From: Nocardioides sp. CFH 31398
Lineage (GTDB): Bacteria; Actinomycetota; Actinomycetes; Propionibacteriales; Nocardioidaceae
Assembly (NCBI RefSeq): GCF_022436705.1
Contig: NZ_JAKUHT010000021.1
Span: 1 to 64,000, forward strand
Direction: 5' to 3'
DNA: 64,000 nt
Below the pieces are notes generated by a model. It ran no database searches, was not told the origin of the DNA, and saw nothing but the letters and a program-made list of their open reading frames with translations. This document shows, in pieces, positions 16,408-24,247 of the stretch. Positions within the stretch are counted from its first letter, which is position 1. Every line of letters begins with the position of its first letter. The translations under genes and the position numbers were made by a program.

Positions 16408-17237
16408 GCCCCCACCCTGCCCTGTGCCACCACGAGCAGGACGACGTCGACCAGCGCGATGGCCATGGCCGCCCGGAAGGCGGTCCGCCCGCCGGCCACG
16501 ACGGCGGTCGCCGCGAGGGCGCCGACGACGACCACCAGGCCGACGAGGAGCGCCCCGGTCACCGGTGCGCCGAGCGCCAGGACGACGGTCGCGAGGACGA
16601 GCAGGAGGGCCCCGGCGGGCGCCACCGCGCGGACGCCGTGGGCCTCGGCGAGGCGGTGGGGCAGGCCGCGGACGCCGGTGGCGGCGTCGTCGGCGACGTC
16701 GGGCACGACGTTGAGCACGTGCGCGCCGACGCCGAGCAGGGCTCCCGCGGCCACCACCCAGACCGGCACCGCCAGCTCCCCCGTCAGCAGGACGAAGGCC
16801 GGCAGCGCCCCGAACGCGAGCGCGTACGGCGCCCAGGACCACACCGTCGCCTTCGCCCCCAGGTCGTAGGCCAGCCCGCCGACGAGGACGAGGTTCGCGG
16901 CGACAGCGGCGCCGACCCCGGCCACCCCGGCGACGGCGACCCCGACGGCGAGGGAGAGTCCGACCGCGACCACGAGGGCCAGCCCCGCGGCCGCCCGCAC
17001 CGTGCCGAGCGACACCGCGCCGGACACCAGCGGCTTGTCGGTGCGGCCGACCTGACGGTCGCGCGCGGCGTCGATCGCGTCGTTCGCCCACCCGATCGCC
17101 AGCTGGCCGGCCAGCACCGTCACGACGACCAGCAGGACCCGCAGGCCCCCGAGCCCGGCCCCGACGGCGAGGACCCCGGACAGCAGGGTGACCGCGAGCG
17201 TCGGGGCGGGGTGGCACGCGCGCAGCAGGGCCGTCAC
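16404..17237 (-). CDS. UbiA-family prenyltransferase
   Basis: 277 residues; start GTG 17237 chosen because GGAGGG sits about 10 bases upstream, whereas GTG 17246 is too close to it. Eight or nine hydrophobic helices. First Asp motif NDAIDAARDRQVGRTDKP (NDxxDxxxD plus the conserved RTDKP) near 50-67; second NVVPDVADDAATGVRGLP near 175. The family transfers a prenyl diphosphate to an aromatic acceptor in the membrane, as in menaquinone, chlorophyll and phenolic-lipid biosynthesis. It is first in the run UbiA, reductase, type III PKS, methyltransferase, FAD monooxygenase, idi, all coupled or closely spaced, and begins 35 bases after the ileS stop. Confidence 0.9.
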   Translation of the reverse strand: MTALLRACHPAPTLAVTLLSGVLAVGAGLGGLRVLLVVVTVLAGQLAIGWANDAIDAARDRQVGRTDKPLVSGAVSLGTVRAAAGLALVVAVGLSLAVGVAVAGVAGVGAAVAANLVLVGGLAYDLGAKATVWSWAPYALAFGALPAFVLLTGELAVPVWVVAAGALLGVGAHVLNVVPDVADDAATGVRGLPHRLAEAHGVRAVAPAGALLLVLATVVLALGAPVTGALLVGLVVVVGALAATAVVAGGRTAFRAAMAIALVDVVLLVVAQGRVGA

Positions 17238-17271
17238 GCGCGCCACCCCCTCCGGACCCGTCGCTGAGCCG

Positions 17272-20200
17272 TCAGCGCCTGCGCACGGACACGGTGGCGG
17301 TCTCGCCGTCGGCGAGCGCCACCTCGGTGGCCCCCGTGCCCGGCTCCTCCACCACGATCACCCCCACCGCGAGGGTCTCCTCGGTGATCAGGGCCTCGTG
17401 CGCCGCCACCGCGCCGACCACGCCGGGGGACCCGGAGACGGTCAGCTCGATGCGGTCGGACACCTCCAGACCCGCGTCGCGGCGGGCCTGCTGGACGGCG
17501 CGGACGAGGTCACGCGCCAGACCCTCGGTGGCCAGGTCGGGCGTGACCCGCGTGTCGAGGGCGACGAAGCCGCCGCTGGCCAGGACGCCGGTGGCGGTGT
17601 CCTCCCCCGCGCCGTCGGCGACGGTGTCGAGGGTGTACTCGCCCTCGACCAGCGCCAGGCCGCCGGAGGTGACCGTGCCGTCCTCGGCGACCGCCCAGTC
17701 GCCGGACTTGGACCCCTTGATGGCGGCCTGCACGTCCTTCCCGAGCCGCGGGCCGGCGGCGCGCGCGTTGACCGTCAGCCGCTGCGCCACGCCGTACGAC
17801 GCCGCCTCGGGCTCGTCGATCGCCAGCAGCCGCACCTCGCGCAGGTTCAGCTCGTCGGCCACGACGGAGGTGAACGGCTCGAGCGCCTTCGGGTCCGGCA
17901 CGACGACCGTGAGCGAGTGCAGGGGCAGACGGGTGCGCAGACCGGCGGCCTTGCGCAGCGCGGAGCCAGCGGAGCAGACCTCGCGGACGGCGTCCATCGC
18001 CGCCACCAGGTCGTCCTCGGCGGGCAGCTCCCCGGCGTCCGGCCAGTCGGTCAGGTGCACCGACCGGCCGCCCGTCAGGCCGCGCCAGATCTCCTCCGCC
18101 GTCAGCGGCAGCAGCGGCGCCACCACCCGGCAGACCGTCTCGAGCACCGTGTGCAGCGTGTCGAACGGCTCGGTCGCGGTCGGATCGGACGTCGAGAAGT
18201 CCGTCGCCCAGAAGCGCGAGCGGGAGCGCCGGATGTACCAGTTGGTCAGCACGTCGACGAAGCCGCGCGTGGTCTCGCAGGCGCCGGCGACGTCGTAGGC
18301 GTCCATCTGCTCGGTGGTCCGCTCGACGTACTCGCGGGTCTTCGCGAGCAGGTAGCGGTCCATCGGGTGCGTGGAGTCCGTGCGCGTGCGCCCGGCGTAC
18401 CCGGTCGGGCCGGCGGCGCCGGCGTAGAGCGCGAGGAAGTACCAGGCGTTCCACAGCGGGATCATCGTGTGGCGCACGGCGTCGCGGATGCCCTGCTCGG
18501 TGACGATCAGGTTGCCGCCGCGCAGGATCGGGCTCGACATGAGGAACCAGCGCATCGCGTCGGCGCCGTCGCGGTCGAAGACCTCGCTGACGTCGGGGTA
18601 GTTGCGCAGCGACTTGCTCATCTTGGCGCCGTCCGAGCCGAGGACGATGCCGTGGCTCAGGCAGGTCTCGAACGCCGGACGGTCGAAGACCCCGGTGGCG
18701 AGGATGTGCAGGGTGTAGAACCAGCCGCGGGTCTGGCCGATGTACTCGACGATGAAGTCGGCCGGGAAGTGGTTCTGGAACCACTCCTCCGCCTCGAACG
18801 GGTAGTGGACCTGGGCGAAGCTCATCGAGCCCGAGTCGAACCACACGTCGAGCACGTCGGTGACGCGCCGCATCGTGGAACGACCCTCCTCCTCCGACCG
18901 GGGGTCGTCGGGGTTCGGGCGGGTCAGCTCGTCGACGAACGGGCGATGCAGGTCGGGGTTGCCGTCGCGGTCGCGCGGCAGGTCGCCGAAGTCGCGCTCG
19001 AGCTCGGCGAACGAGCCGTACACGTCGACGCGGGGGTACGCCGGGTCGTCGCTCTTCCACACCGGCACCGGGCTGCCCCAGAACCGGTTGCGGGTGATCG
19101 ACCAGTCGCGGGCGTTCTCGATCCAGCGGCCGAACTGGCCGTCGCGGATGTGGCCCGGCACCCAGGTGATCTGCTGGTTCAGCTCGGCCATGCGCTCCTT
19201 GAACGCGGTGACCTCGACGAACCACGACGAGACGCCCTTGTAGATCAGGGGCTCGCGGCAGCGCCAGCAGTGCGGGTAGGAGTGGTCGTAGGTCTCGCGG
19301 CGCAGCAGCACGGTGCCGGCGCCGACGGACGCCACCGGCTCGGCCGCCCCTGTCGCGGCCTTCAGGTCGTCGATGATGTGCGGGTTGGCGTCGAAGACCT
19401 GCATCCCGGCGTAGTCGTCGACGGGCGCGGTGAAGCGGCCGTCCTTGCCGACCGGCATGACGGCCTCGATGCCCTCGCGGTCCGTGACCACCTTGTCGTC
19501 CTCACCGAAGGCGCCGGCCGTGTGGACCAGCCCGGTGCCGTCGGTGGTGGTGACGAACTCCGCGGTCACGAGGCGGAACGCCCGCTCGTGGCCGGCGTAG
19601 TAGGTGAACGGCGGGTCGTACGTCGTGTCGACGAGGTCGGCGCCTCTCACCCGCGCCACGACCTCGGCGTCGCCCAGCTCGCGGGCGTACGCGCCGAGAC
19701 GGGCCTCGGCGAACAGGTAGCGCTCGCCCCGCCCCGAGTCAGATGGAGTCTCGACGACGACGTACTCGATGTCCTCGCCGACCATGATCGCCAGGTTGGA
19801 CGGCAGGGTCCACGGGGTCGTCGTCCACACCAGCGCCTTGACGCCGGCGTGCTCGCCGGAGGTGAGCGGCACGCCGACGGTGACGGCCGGGTCCTGGCGG
19901 GTGCGGTAGGTGTCCTCGTCCATCCGCAGCTCGTGGTTCGAGAGCGGGGTCTCGTCCTTCCAGCAGTACGGCAGGACGCGGAAGCCCTCGTAGACCCAGC
20001 CCTTGTCGAAGAGCTGCTTGAAGGCCCAGATGACCGACTCCATGTAGTCGGCGTTCATGGTCCGGTAGTCGTGGTCGAAGTCGACCCAGCGCGCCTGGCG
20101 GGTCACGTAGTCGCGCCACTCGCCGGTGTACTTCATCACCGAGGCGCGGCAGGCCTCGTTGAACTTCTCGACGCCCAGCTCGAGGATCTCGTCGGTCGTC

Positions 20201-20556
20201 TTGATGCCGTTGAGGCGCATGGCCTCGAGCTCGGCGGGCAGGCCGTGGGTGTCCCAGCCGAAGCGCCGCTCGACGCGGCGTCCGCGCATGGTCTGGTAGC
20301 GCGGGACCAGGTCCTTGACGTAGCCGGTGAGCAGGTGGCCGTAGTGCGGCAGGCCGTTCGCGAAGGGCGGGCCGTCGTAGAACACGTACTCGTTGTCGCC
20401 GTCGGTCCCGGCGTCGCGCTGCTCGACGCTGGCGCGGAACGTGTCGTCGGCGTCCCAGTACTCGAGGACCCGCTTCTCGATGTCGGGGAAGCGCGGGCTC
20501 GGCGGCACGGAGCCGGACGGGTCGGTGGTGACCTTGGGGTAGGTCTCGCCTGCCAT
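17272..20556 (-). CDS. ileS: Isoleucine--tRNA ligase
   Basis: 1094 residues. Class I signature HYGH within [16 protein letters not shown] near 60-75 and KMSKS in [15 protein letters not shown] near 643. The CP1 editing domain (about 200-400) contains the [11 protein letters not shown] signature. The length and missing C-terminal zinc Cys set fit the eukaryote-like IleRS2 form common in actinobacteria. It charges tRNA-Ile and edits valine. It is controlled by the T-box leader directly upstream. The polyketide operon begins just 35 bases downstream, so some readthrough transcription is possible. Confidence 0.97.
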   Translation of the reverse strand: MAGETYPKVTTDPSGSVPPSPRFPDIEKRVLEYWDADDTFRASVEQRDAGTDGDNEYVFYDGPPFANGLPHYGHLLTGYVKDLVPRYQTMRGRRVERRFGWDTHGLPAELEAMRLNGIKTTDEILELGVEKFNEACRASVMKYTGEWRDYVTRQARWVDFDHDYRTMNADYMESVIWAFKQLFDKGWVYEGFRVLPYCWKDETPLSNHELRMDEDTYRTRQDPAVTVGVPLTSGEHAGVKALVWTTTPWTLPSNLAIMVGEDIEYVVVETPSDSGRGERYLFAEARLGAYARELGDAEVVARVRGADLVDTTYDPPFTYYAGHERAFRLVTAEFVTTTDGTGLVHTAGAFGEDDKVVTDREGIEAVMPVGKDGRFTAPVDDYAGMQVFDANPHIIDDLKAATGAAEPVASVGAGTVLLRRETYDHSYPHCWRCREPLIYKGVSSWFVEVTAFKERMAELNQQITWVPGHIRDGQFGRWIENARDWSITRNRFWGSPVPVWKSDDPAYPRVDVYGSFAELERDFGDLPRDRDGNPDLHRPFVDELTRPNPDDPRSEEEGRSTMRRVTDVLDVWFDSGSMSFAQVHYPFEAEEWFQNHFPADFIVEYIGQTRGWFYTLHILATGVFDRPAFETCLSHGIVLGSDGAKMSKSLRNYPDVSEVFDRDGADAMRWFLMSSPILRGGNLIVTEQGIRDAVRHTMIPLWNAWYFLALYAGAAGPTGYAGRTRTDSTHPMDRYLLAKTREYVERTTEQMDAYDVAGACETTRGFVDVLTNWYIRRSRSRFWATDFSTSDPTATEPFDTLHTVLETVCRVVAPLLPLTAEEIWRGLTGGRSVHLTDWPDAGELPAEDDLVAAMDAVREVCSAGSALRKAAGLRTRLPLHSLTVVVPDPKALEPFTSVVADELNLREVRLLAIDEPEAASYGVAQRLTVNARAAGPRLGKDVQAAIKGSKSGDWAVAEDGTVTSGGLALVEGEYTLDTVADGAGEDTATGVLASGGFVALDTRVTPDLATEGLARDLVRAVQQARRDAGLEVSDRIELTVSGSPGVVGAVAAHEALITEETLAVGVIVVEEPGTGATEVALADGETATVSVRRR

Positions 20557-20762
20557 GGGTGGGGTCTCTCCTCGCGGGTCGTCGTCGCACGAGGACGACA
20601 GCCATCACGGGGAGCCGCGGTACCACCTCGTTTGCCCCTCGCGGGACCACTCGTCGACGGCTGTGACGGGCCAACCCGTCCGGTTCTACTGGAGTCCGCC
20701 GTGGCTTCGCCGGGCTCGTTCTTCCGGAGGCTCGCCGCTGATGACGGCTCGAACGCCTGTGG
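20557..20762 (-). promoter_or_regulatory. T-box riboswitch (translational type) upstream of ileS
   Basis: Minus strand. The T-box core CGAGGTGGTACCGCGG (plus 20615-20630) matches the consensus AGGGTGGNACCGCG at 12 of 14 positions and provides the UGGU that pairs with the tRNA acceptor end. GTAGAACCGGACGGGTTGG upstream resembles the stem III region of actinobacterial ileS leaders. TCCTCG (plus 20590-20595) can pair with CGAGGA of the Shine-Dalgarno (plus 20569-20574), forming a sequestor, so control should be of translation initiation. A plausible specifier ATC lies at plus 20740-20742 and a -10 TACGAT at plus 20767-20772. Uncharged tRNA-Ile should free the ribosome site. Confidence 0.9.
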
Positions 20763-20797
20763 AGCGATCGTACGGCGGGCCGCCGGGGCCCCGCGAA

Positions 20798-21169
20798 TCA
20801 GTTCCCCTGGTCCTTCGTGCGGTGCAGCAGCCACTGCGTGCCCCCGGTCCGGATCAGGGCGTACCGCGTCGCCCCGTCGCGTCCGTGCAGCCGGAAGACG
20901 AACCTCCGCTCGTCGCGCCGCTCCAGCTCCCACCAGCCCTCGTCGGCGATGGACTTGTGCTCGTCGGTGTACGTCGCGTGGTCGAGGTCGTGGTCCTCGA
21001 CGGCGATCGCGAGGCGGTCGTGGGCGGCGTCGACGGGCGGCCCCTTCGGCAGCGCCCACGACCGCAGGACGCCGTCCTCCTCGAGCCGCAGGTCGTGGTG
21101 CGGCTGCGGCTTCCGGTGGTCGTGCAGCACGAAGCGGGGCCGCGTCGGGGTGGCGGGGTCCTCAGGCAC
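20798..21169 (-). CDS. Stand-alone mini LigD-type 3'-phosphoesterase domain protein
   Basis: 123 residues from GTG 21169, overlapping the P-loop gene by 8 bases. Residues 13-45 read FVLHDHRKPQPHHDLRLE then DGVLRSWALPKGPP, the core of the LigD N-terminal 3'-phosphoesterase domain with its metal-binding His and Asp; VEDHDLDHATYTD follows. The usual segment around GVIPKGEYGAGTVIVWDRG is replaced by the short HKSIADEGWWELE, so this is about 40 residues smaller than the standard domain. Full-length LigD uses it to clean 3' ends in end joining. A repair role is likely, but loss of this segment makes activity uncertain. Confidence 0.82.
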   Translation of the reverse strand: MPEDPATPTRPRFVLHDHRKPQPHHDLRLEEDGVLRSWALPKGPPVDAAHDRLAIAVEDHDLDHATYTDEHKSIADEGWWELERRDERRFVFRLHGRDGATRYALIRTGGTQWLLHRTKDQGN

Positions 21170-21743
21170 CCACCCAGTGGAGCACCTCGCCGGCGACGTC
21201 GTCCGCCGTGCGGCCCCCCGTGTCGACGCGGAGGTGCGGGTGGCGGCGCAGCAGGTCGCCGGCGGGCGACGGCCGGTCGGGGTCGGTGTTCATCCGCTTC
21301 TGCGCGGCGAGCTCGCGGACGTGCGCGTCGGACCACGCCAGGTCCGCCTTCGACGGCTTCGCCGCGAGGCGGTCGGCGCCGACGTTGCGGGCGAGCCGCG
21401 TCGGCAGGTCGGCGTACAGCTCGACGAAGCGGACCGGCAGACCCGCGTCGACGTACGGCGCGAGGTAGCTCTCCACGACCTCCACGTCGTCGCGGTCGTC
21501 GACCCACCAGGCGAAGCTGAAGACCAGCCGGAGCCCGTCGGCGGCGGCCTCCTGGAGCACCCTGCGCCGGAACTCGTCGTTCAGGACGGTGAACGCCCGG
21601 GTCCCGTGCCCGAACACCTCGAGCAGCGGCTCGATCGTGTGGTGGTTGTGGAACAAGCGGTAGTCGCTGCGCGCGGCGACCGCCCGGCCGACCGTCATCT
21701 TGCCGACGGCCGGCGGCCCGGTGATCAGCAGCAGGTCGCCCAC
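21162..21743 (-). CDS. P-loop NTPase/kinase-like protein
   Basis: 193 residues from GTG 21743. Walker A GPPAVGKMTVGRAVA at 9-23. The downstream pattern (RLFHNHHTIEPLLEVF, FVELYADLPTRLARN, then a helical lid) resembles small AAA/shikimate-kinase-like proteins that phosphorylate small molecules or nucleotides; no substrate signature is evident. A typical Arg-containing lid is present near 125-150. It overlaps the phosphoesterase gene downstream by 8 bases, so a nucleic-acid-related role is conceivable but unproven. Confidence 0.8.
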   Translation of the reverse strand: MGDLLLITGPPAVGKMTVGRAVAARSDYRLFHNHHTIEPLLEVFGHGTRAFTVLNDEFRRRVLQEAAADGLRLVFSFAWWVDDRDDVEVVESYLAPYVDAGLPVRFVELYADLPTRLARNVGADRLAAKPSKADLAWSDAHVRELAAQKRMNTDPDRPSPAGDLLRRHPHLRVDTGGRTADDVAGEVLHWVGA

Positions 21744-21855
21744 GTGACGAACGTTAAGGCGACCTTGAGGTGCGTTTCGCGTCCTTTTAGCGGGCCCGCC
21801 GCCAGGCTGGAGCCACGATCACCGCCCGACCGACCTTCCCCGAGGAGATTCCCCG
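21744..21855. promoter_or_regulatory. Divergent promoter region, P-loop kinase gene and PepSY lipoprotein gene
   Basis: 112 bases between two divergent starts, locally AT-richer than its surroundings (ACGTTAAGG, CCTTTTAGCG). The lipoprotein ATG is preceded by GAGGAGA at about 8 bases. TTTAGC near 21786 could be a -10 box for the plus strand. No operator symmetry stands out. Confidence 0.4.
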
Positions 21856-22530
21856 ATGTCGACCCGTCCGTTCCGTCACCGCCTCGCCGCCCTCGCCGTC
21901 GCGCCGCTCGCCCTCGGGCTCGTCGCCTGCGGCTCCGACGACACCGACGCCGACGACCAGCCGAACGAGGTCGTGACCGAGACCGTGACCCAGTCGCCCG
22001 ACGGCTCGTCGTCGCCGGACGCCGGGTCCGAGCAGTCGCAGGGCTCCGGCGGCACCGGCGGGTCCGGCGGGAACGGCGCCTCGGTCGGCGACATCGAGGC
22101 CGCCGCCGAGACGGCCGTCGAAGCCGCCGACGGCGCCACGCTCGTCTCGATCGACATCGACGACACGGGTGACTGGGACGTCACCCTGCTCAGCCAGGAC
22201 GCCCAGGAGAGCGAGGTCGACGTCTCCGCCGACGGCAGCACCGTCACCCGCGGCCCCGTCGCGGACGGCGACGACAACGACGCGGACGACCAGGCCGAGC
22301 GCCAGCGTCTGCTGCAGGCCCAGGTCAGCTACGTCGACGCCATCGGGACCGCCCGTGGCGAGTACCCCGACCTCGAGGTCACCGGCGCGAGCCTGGACGA
22401 CGACAACGGCACCCTGACCTGGGACGTCGACTTCGGCGACGGCACCAACGACGACGCGCAGACCGTCCTCGTCGACGCGCAGACCGGTGACGTCGTTGGC
22501 ACCGAGACCGACGACTCCGACGACGACTGA
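21856..22530 (+). CDS. PepSY-domain lipoprotein
   Basis: 224 residues. Type II signal peptide with lipobox ending LVAC at Cys25, then an acidic Ser/Gly linker to about residue 75. Two PepSY-like units follow: one near 80-130 (TAVEAADGATLVSIDIDD...WDVTLL) and one near 150-215 ending VLVDAQTGDVVGTE. PepSY domains are thought to inhibit proteases or modulate partner proteins at the cell surface. The mature protein is extremely acidic (Asp-rich, ending DDSDDD). It stands alone, with a strong hairpin behind it. Partner unknown. Confidence 0.85.
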   Translation: MSTRPFRHRLAALAVAPLALGLVACGSDDTDADDQPNEVVTETVTQSPDGSSSPDAGSEQSQGSGGTGGSGGNGASVGDIEAAAETAVEAADGATLVSIDIDDTGDWDVTLLSQDAQESEVDVSADGSTVTRGPVADGDDNDADDQAERQRLLQAQVSYVDAIGTARGEYPDLEVTGASLDDDNGTLTWDVDFGDGTNDDAQTVLVDAQTGDVVGTETDDSDDD

Positions 22531-22555
22531 GGGTCGTCCCCGACGACTCGACCGC

Positions 22556-22598
22556 ACGGGCCCCGGGGCCGGCTCACCGAGCCGGCTCCGGGGCCCGT
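22556..22598 (+). terminator. Strong hairpin behind the PepSY lipoprotein gene
   Basis: Arms 22556-22575 and 22579-22598 form a 20-bp stem (starting ACGGGCCCCGG) with a single G-T wobble and a 3-base loop. It lies 26 bases after the stop codon. There is no T-run, as is common for actinobacterial hairpin terminators. Confidence 0.75.
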
Positions 22599-22858
22599 CG
22601 TCGTCGGCGGACACCCGGCGGGACCGCGGATCCACTCTGCGTGTCGTCCGTGACCCACCCGGTGCGTCAGGGACGACACACACAGTGCCCCAGCGGGCCG
22701 CACGACGCCCGACCTGCCCCCGACGGACGGCGCTCGTCAGCCGCCGGACCGCCCGGGGCTGGGCCTTGCCGACCCGGTGTGGTGTGTGACACAGTCCTGG
22801 CACTCAGTGACACCAGAAGGTCACTCAGTGACACACCACCTGACGACCGGAGCTCGAC
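22599..22858. promoter_or_regulatory. Intergenic region with an inverted repeat and a repeated GTGACAC operator-like array
   Basis: First, an inverted repeat: TGCGTGTCGTCCGTGAC (near 22639-22655) and GTCAGGGACGACACACACA (near 22667-22685) form an imperfect stem with an 11-base loop. Second, just upstream of the MFS gene, about 22788-22850 holds repeated GTGACAC half-sites: TGTGTGACACAG, CACTCAGTGACACCAG and TCACTCAGTGACACACCACC; CACTCAGTGACAC occurs twice, 22 bases apart, and GTGACACCagaaGGTCAC is a near palindrome. This looks like an operator region for the transporter/esterase genes. CGGAG before ATG 22859 is the ribosome site. Confidence 0.5.
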
Positions 22859-24244
22859 ATGGCCCACGCCGCATCCCCCACCGAGGCCGACGACCGGCTG
22901 CACGCCGTCGCCACGCGCAAGGTCTCGCTGCACCTCCTGCCGATCCTGTGCCTGGCCTACTTCATGGCCTTCGTCGACCGCACGAACGTCGGCCTCGCCA
23001 AGACCGCGCTCGAGGCGGACGTCGGGATCGGCGCCGCGGCGTTCGGCCTGGGCGCCGGCGTGTTCTTCCTCAGCTACGCGCTGCTGGAGGTGCCGAGCAA
23101 CCTCGTCATGCACCGCGTCGGCCCGCGGGTCTGGATCACGCGCATCGCCATCACCTGGGGCGCGCTGACCGCGGCCATGATGTTCGTGCAGGGACCGACG
23201 TCGTTCTACGTCATCCGGTTCCTGCTCGGGGCGGCCGAGGCCGGCCTGTTCCCGGCGCTGATGTACATCGTCACCGTCTGGTACGCCCAGCACCAACGGG
23301 TCACCGCCGTCGGCACGCTGTACGTCGCGGTGTGCGTCGGCATCATCCTCGGCGGCCCGATCGGCGGCGCGCTGATGGAGCTCGGCGGCACCGGCGGCCT
23401 GCGCGGCTGGCAGTGGCTGTTCCTCGCCGAGGGCCTGTTCACCATCGTCGTCGGCGGTCTCGTGTGGAAGCTGCTGCCCGACACCCCGCGCGACGCCCGG
23501 TGGCTGAGCGAGGAGGAGGCCCGCGTCATCGAGGAGCGCGCCGTCGTCGTCGGCGCCCCCGCCCACACCACGCTGAAGGGCAACGCCAAGGTCGCCTTCG
23601 GTCGCCCGTTCATCCTCGCCCTGGCCGCCATCTACTTCGCGAACCAGGTCACGAGCGTCTCCATCCAGTACAACTTCCCCTCGATCGTCGAGTCGCTGAA
23701 CGTCCGGGGCTCGTTCCTCATCGGCCTGGTCAGCGGCGCCACCGGCGTCGGCGCCCTGCTCGGGGTGCTCGTCATCCCCTGGCTGCAGCGCCGCCTGCGC
23801 AACGAGGTCCTCGTGATCACGATCTGCACGATCGCCACCGCCCTCAGCGCCCTCGCGTACGCCGTCGCCGACGGGCCCGTCGCGAAGGTCCTGCTCATCT
23901 CGACCTCGATGTTCTTCCTCATCGGGATCCTGCCGCTGTACTGGTCCGTGGCCACCGCCCGCATGTCGGGCCTCATGGCCGCCGCCGGCCTGGCGTTCAT
24001 CAACACCGTCGGCCTGCTCGGCGGGTTCGTCGGCCCCTACCTCTACGGGTACGCCGAGGGCGCGACCGGCAGCGCCTCGGCCGGGTTCGCCGTCCTCGTC
24101 GCCGCGTCGGTGGTCGGGGTGTTCTTGATCCCGCTGCTGCACCGCACGGTCCGCACCGAGGACCGTCGTACGGCGGCCGCCCAGGACGCCCCGCCCGGAC
24201 CGGGCGCGCCGACCGACCTCCTCCGCACCACCGAGAAGGCCTGA
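22859..24244 (+). CDS. MFS transporter, ACS (anion:cation symporter) family
   Basis: 461 residues, 12 predicted helices. DRTNVGLAKTAL near 39-50 in the first helix pair and FLLGAAEAGLFPALMYIVTVWY near 122 are signatures of the ACS/tartrate-phthalate-type group that imports organic anions with H+ or Na+. The central cytoplasmic loop is near 205-245. The downstream carboxylesterase starts 3 bases after the stop, so the pair probably imports and hydrolyses, or handles the product of, an esterified carboxylate. A GTGACAC repeat array upstream and a TetR gene downstream suggest inducible control. Confidence 0.9.
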   Translation: MAHAASPTEADDRLHAVATRKVSLHLLPILCLAYFMAFVDRTNVGLAKTALEADVGIGAAAFGLGAGVFFLSYALLEVPSNLVMHRVGPRVWITRIAITWGALTAAMMFVQGPTSFYVIRFLLGAAEAGLFPALMYIVTVWYAQHQRVTAVGTLYVAVCVGIILGGPIGGALMELGGTGGLRGWQWLFLAEGLFTIVVGGLVWKLLPDTPRDARWLSEEEARVIEERAVVVGAPAHTTLKGNAKVAFGRPFILALAAIYFANQVTSVSIQYNFPSIVESLNVRGSFLIGLVSGATGVGALLGVLVIPWLQRRLRNEVLVITICTIATALSALAYAVADGPVAKVLLISTSMFFLIGILPLYWSVATARMSGLMAAAGLAFINTVGLLGGFVGPYLYGYAEGATGSASAGFAVLVAASVVGVFLIPLLHRTVRTEDRRTAAAQDAPPGPGAPTDLLRTTEKA

Positions 24245-24247
24245 GCC

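Noticed and set aside
17188..21468. Very long open frame (about 1,426 codons) antisense to ileS, and many other long antisense frames
   Set aside because: High GC at codon position 3 removes stops from the complementary frames. The ileS frame has HYGH and KMSKS and a T-box; the antisense translation is low complexity without motifs.
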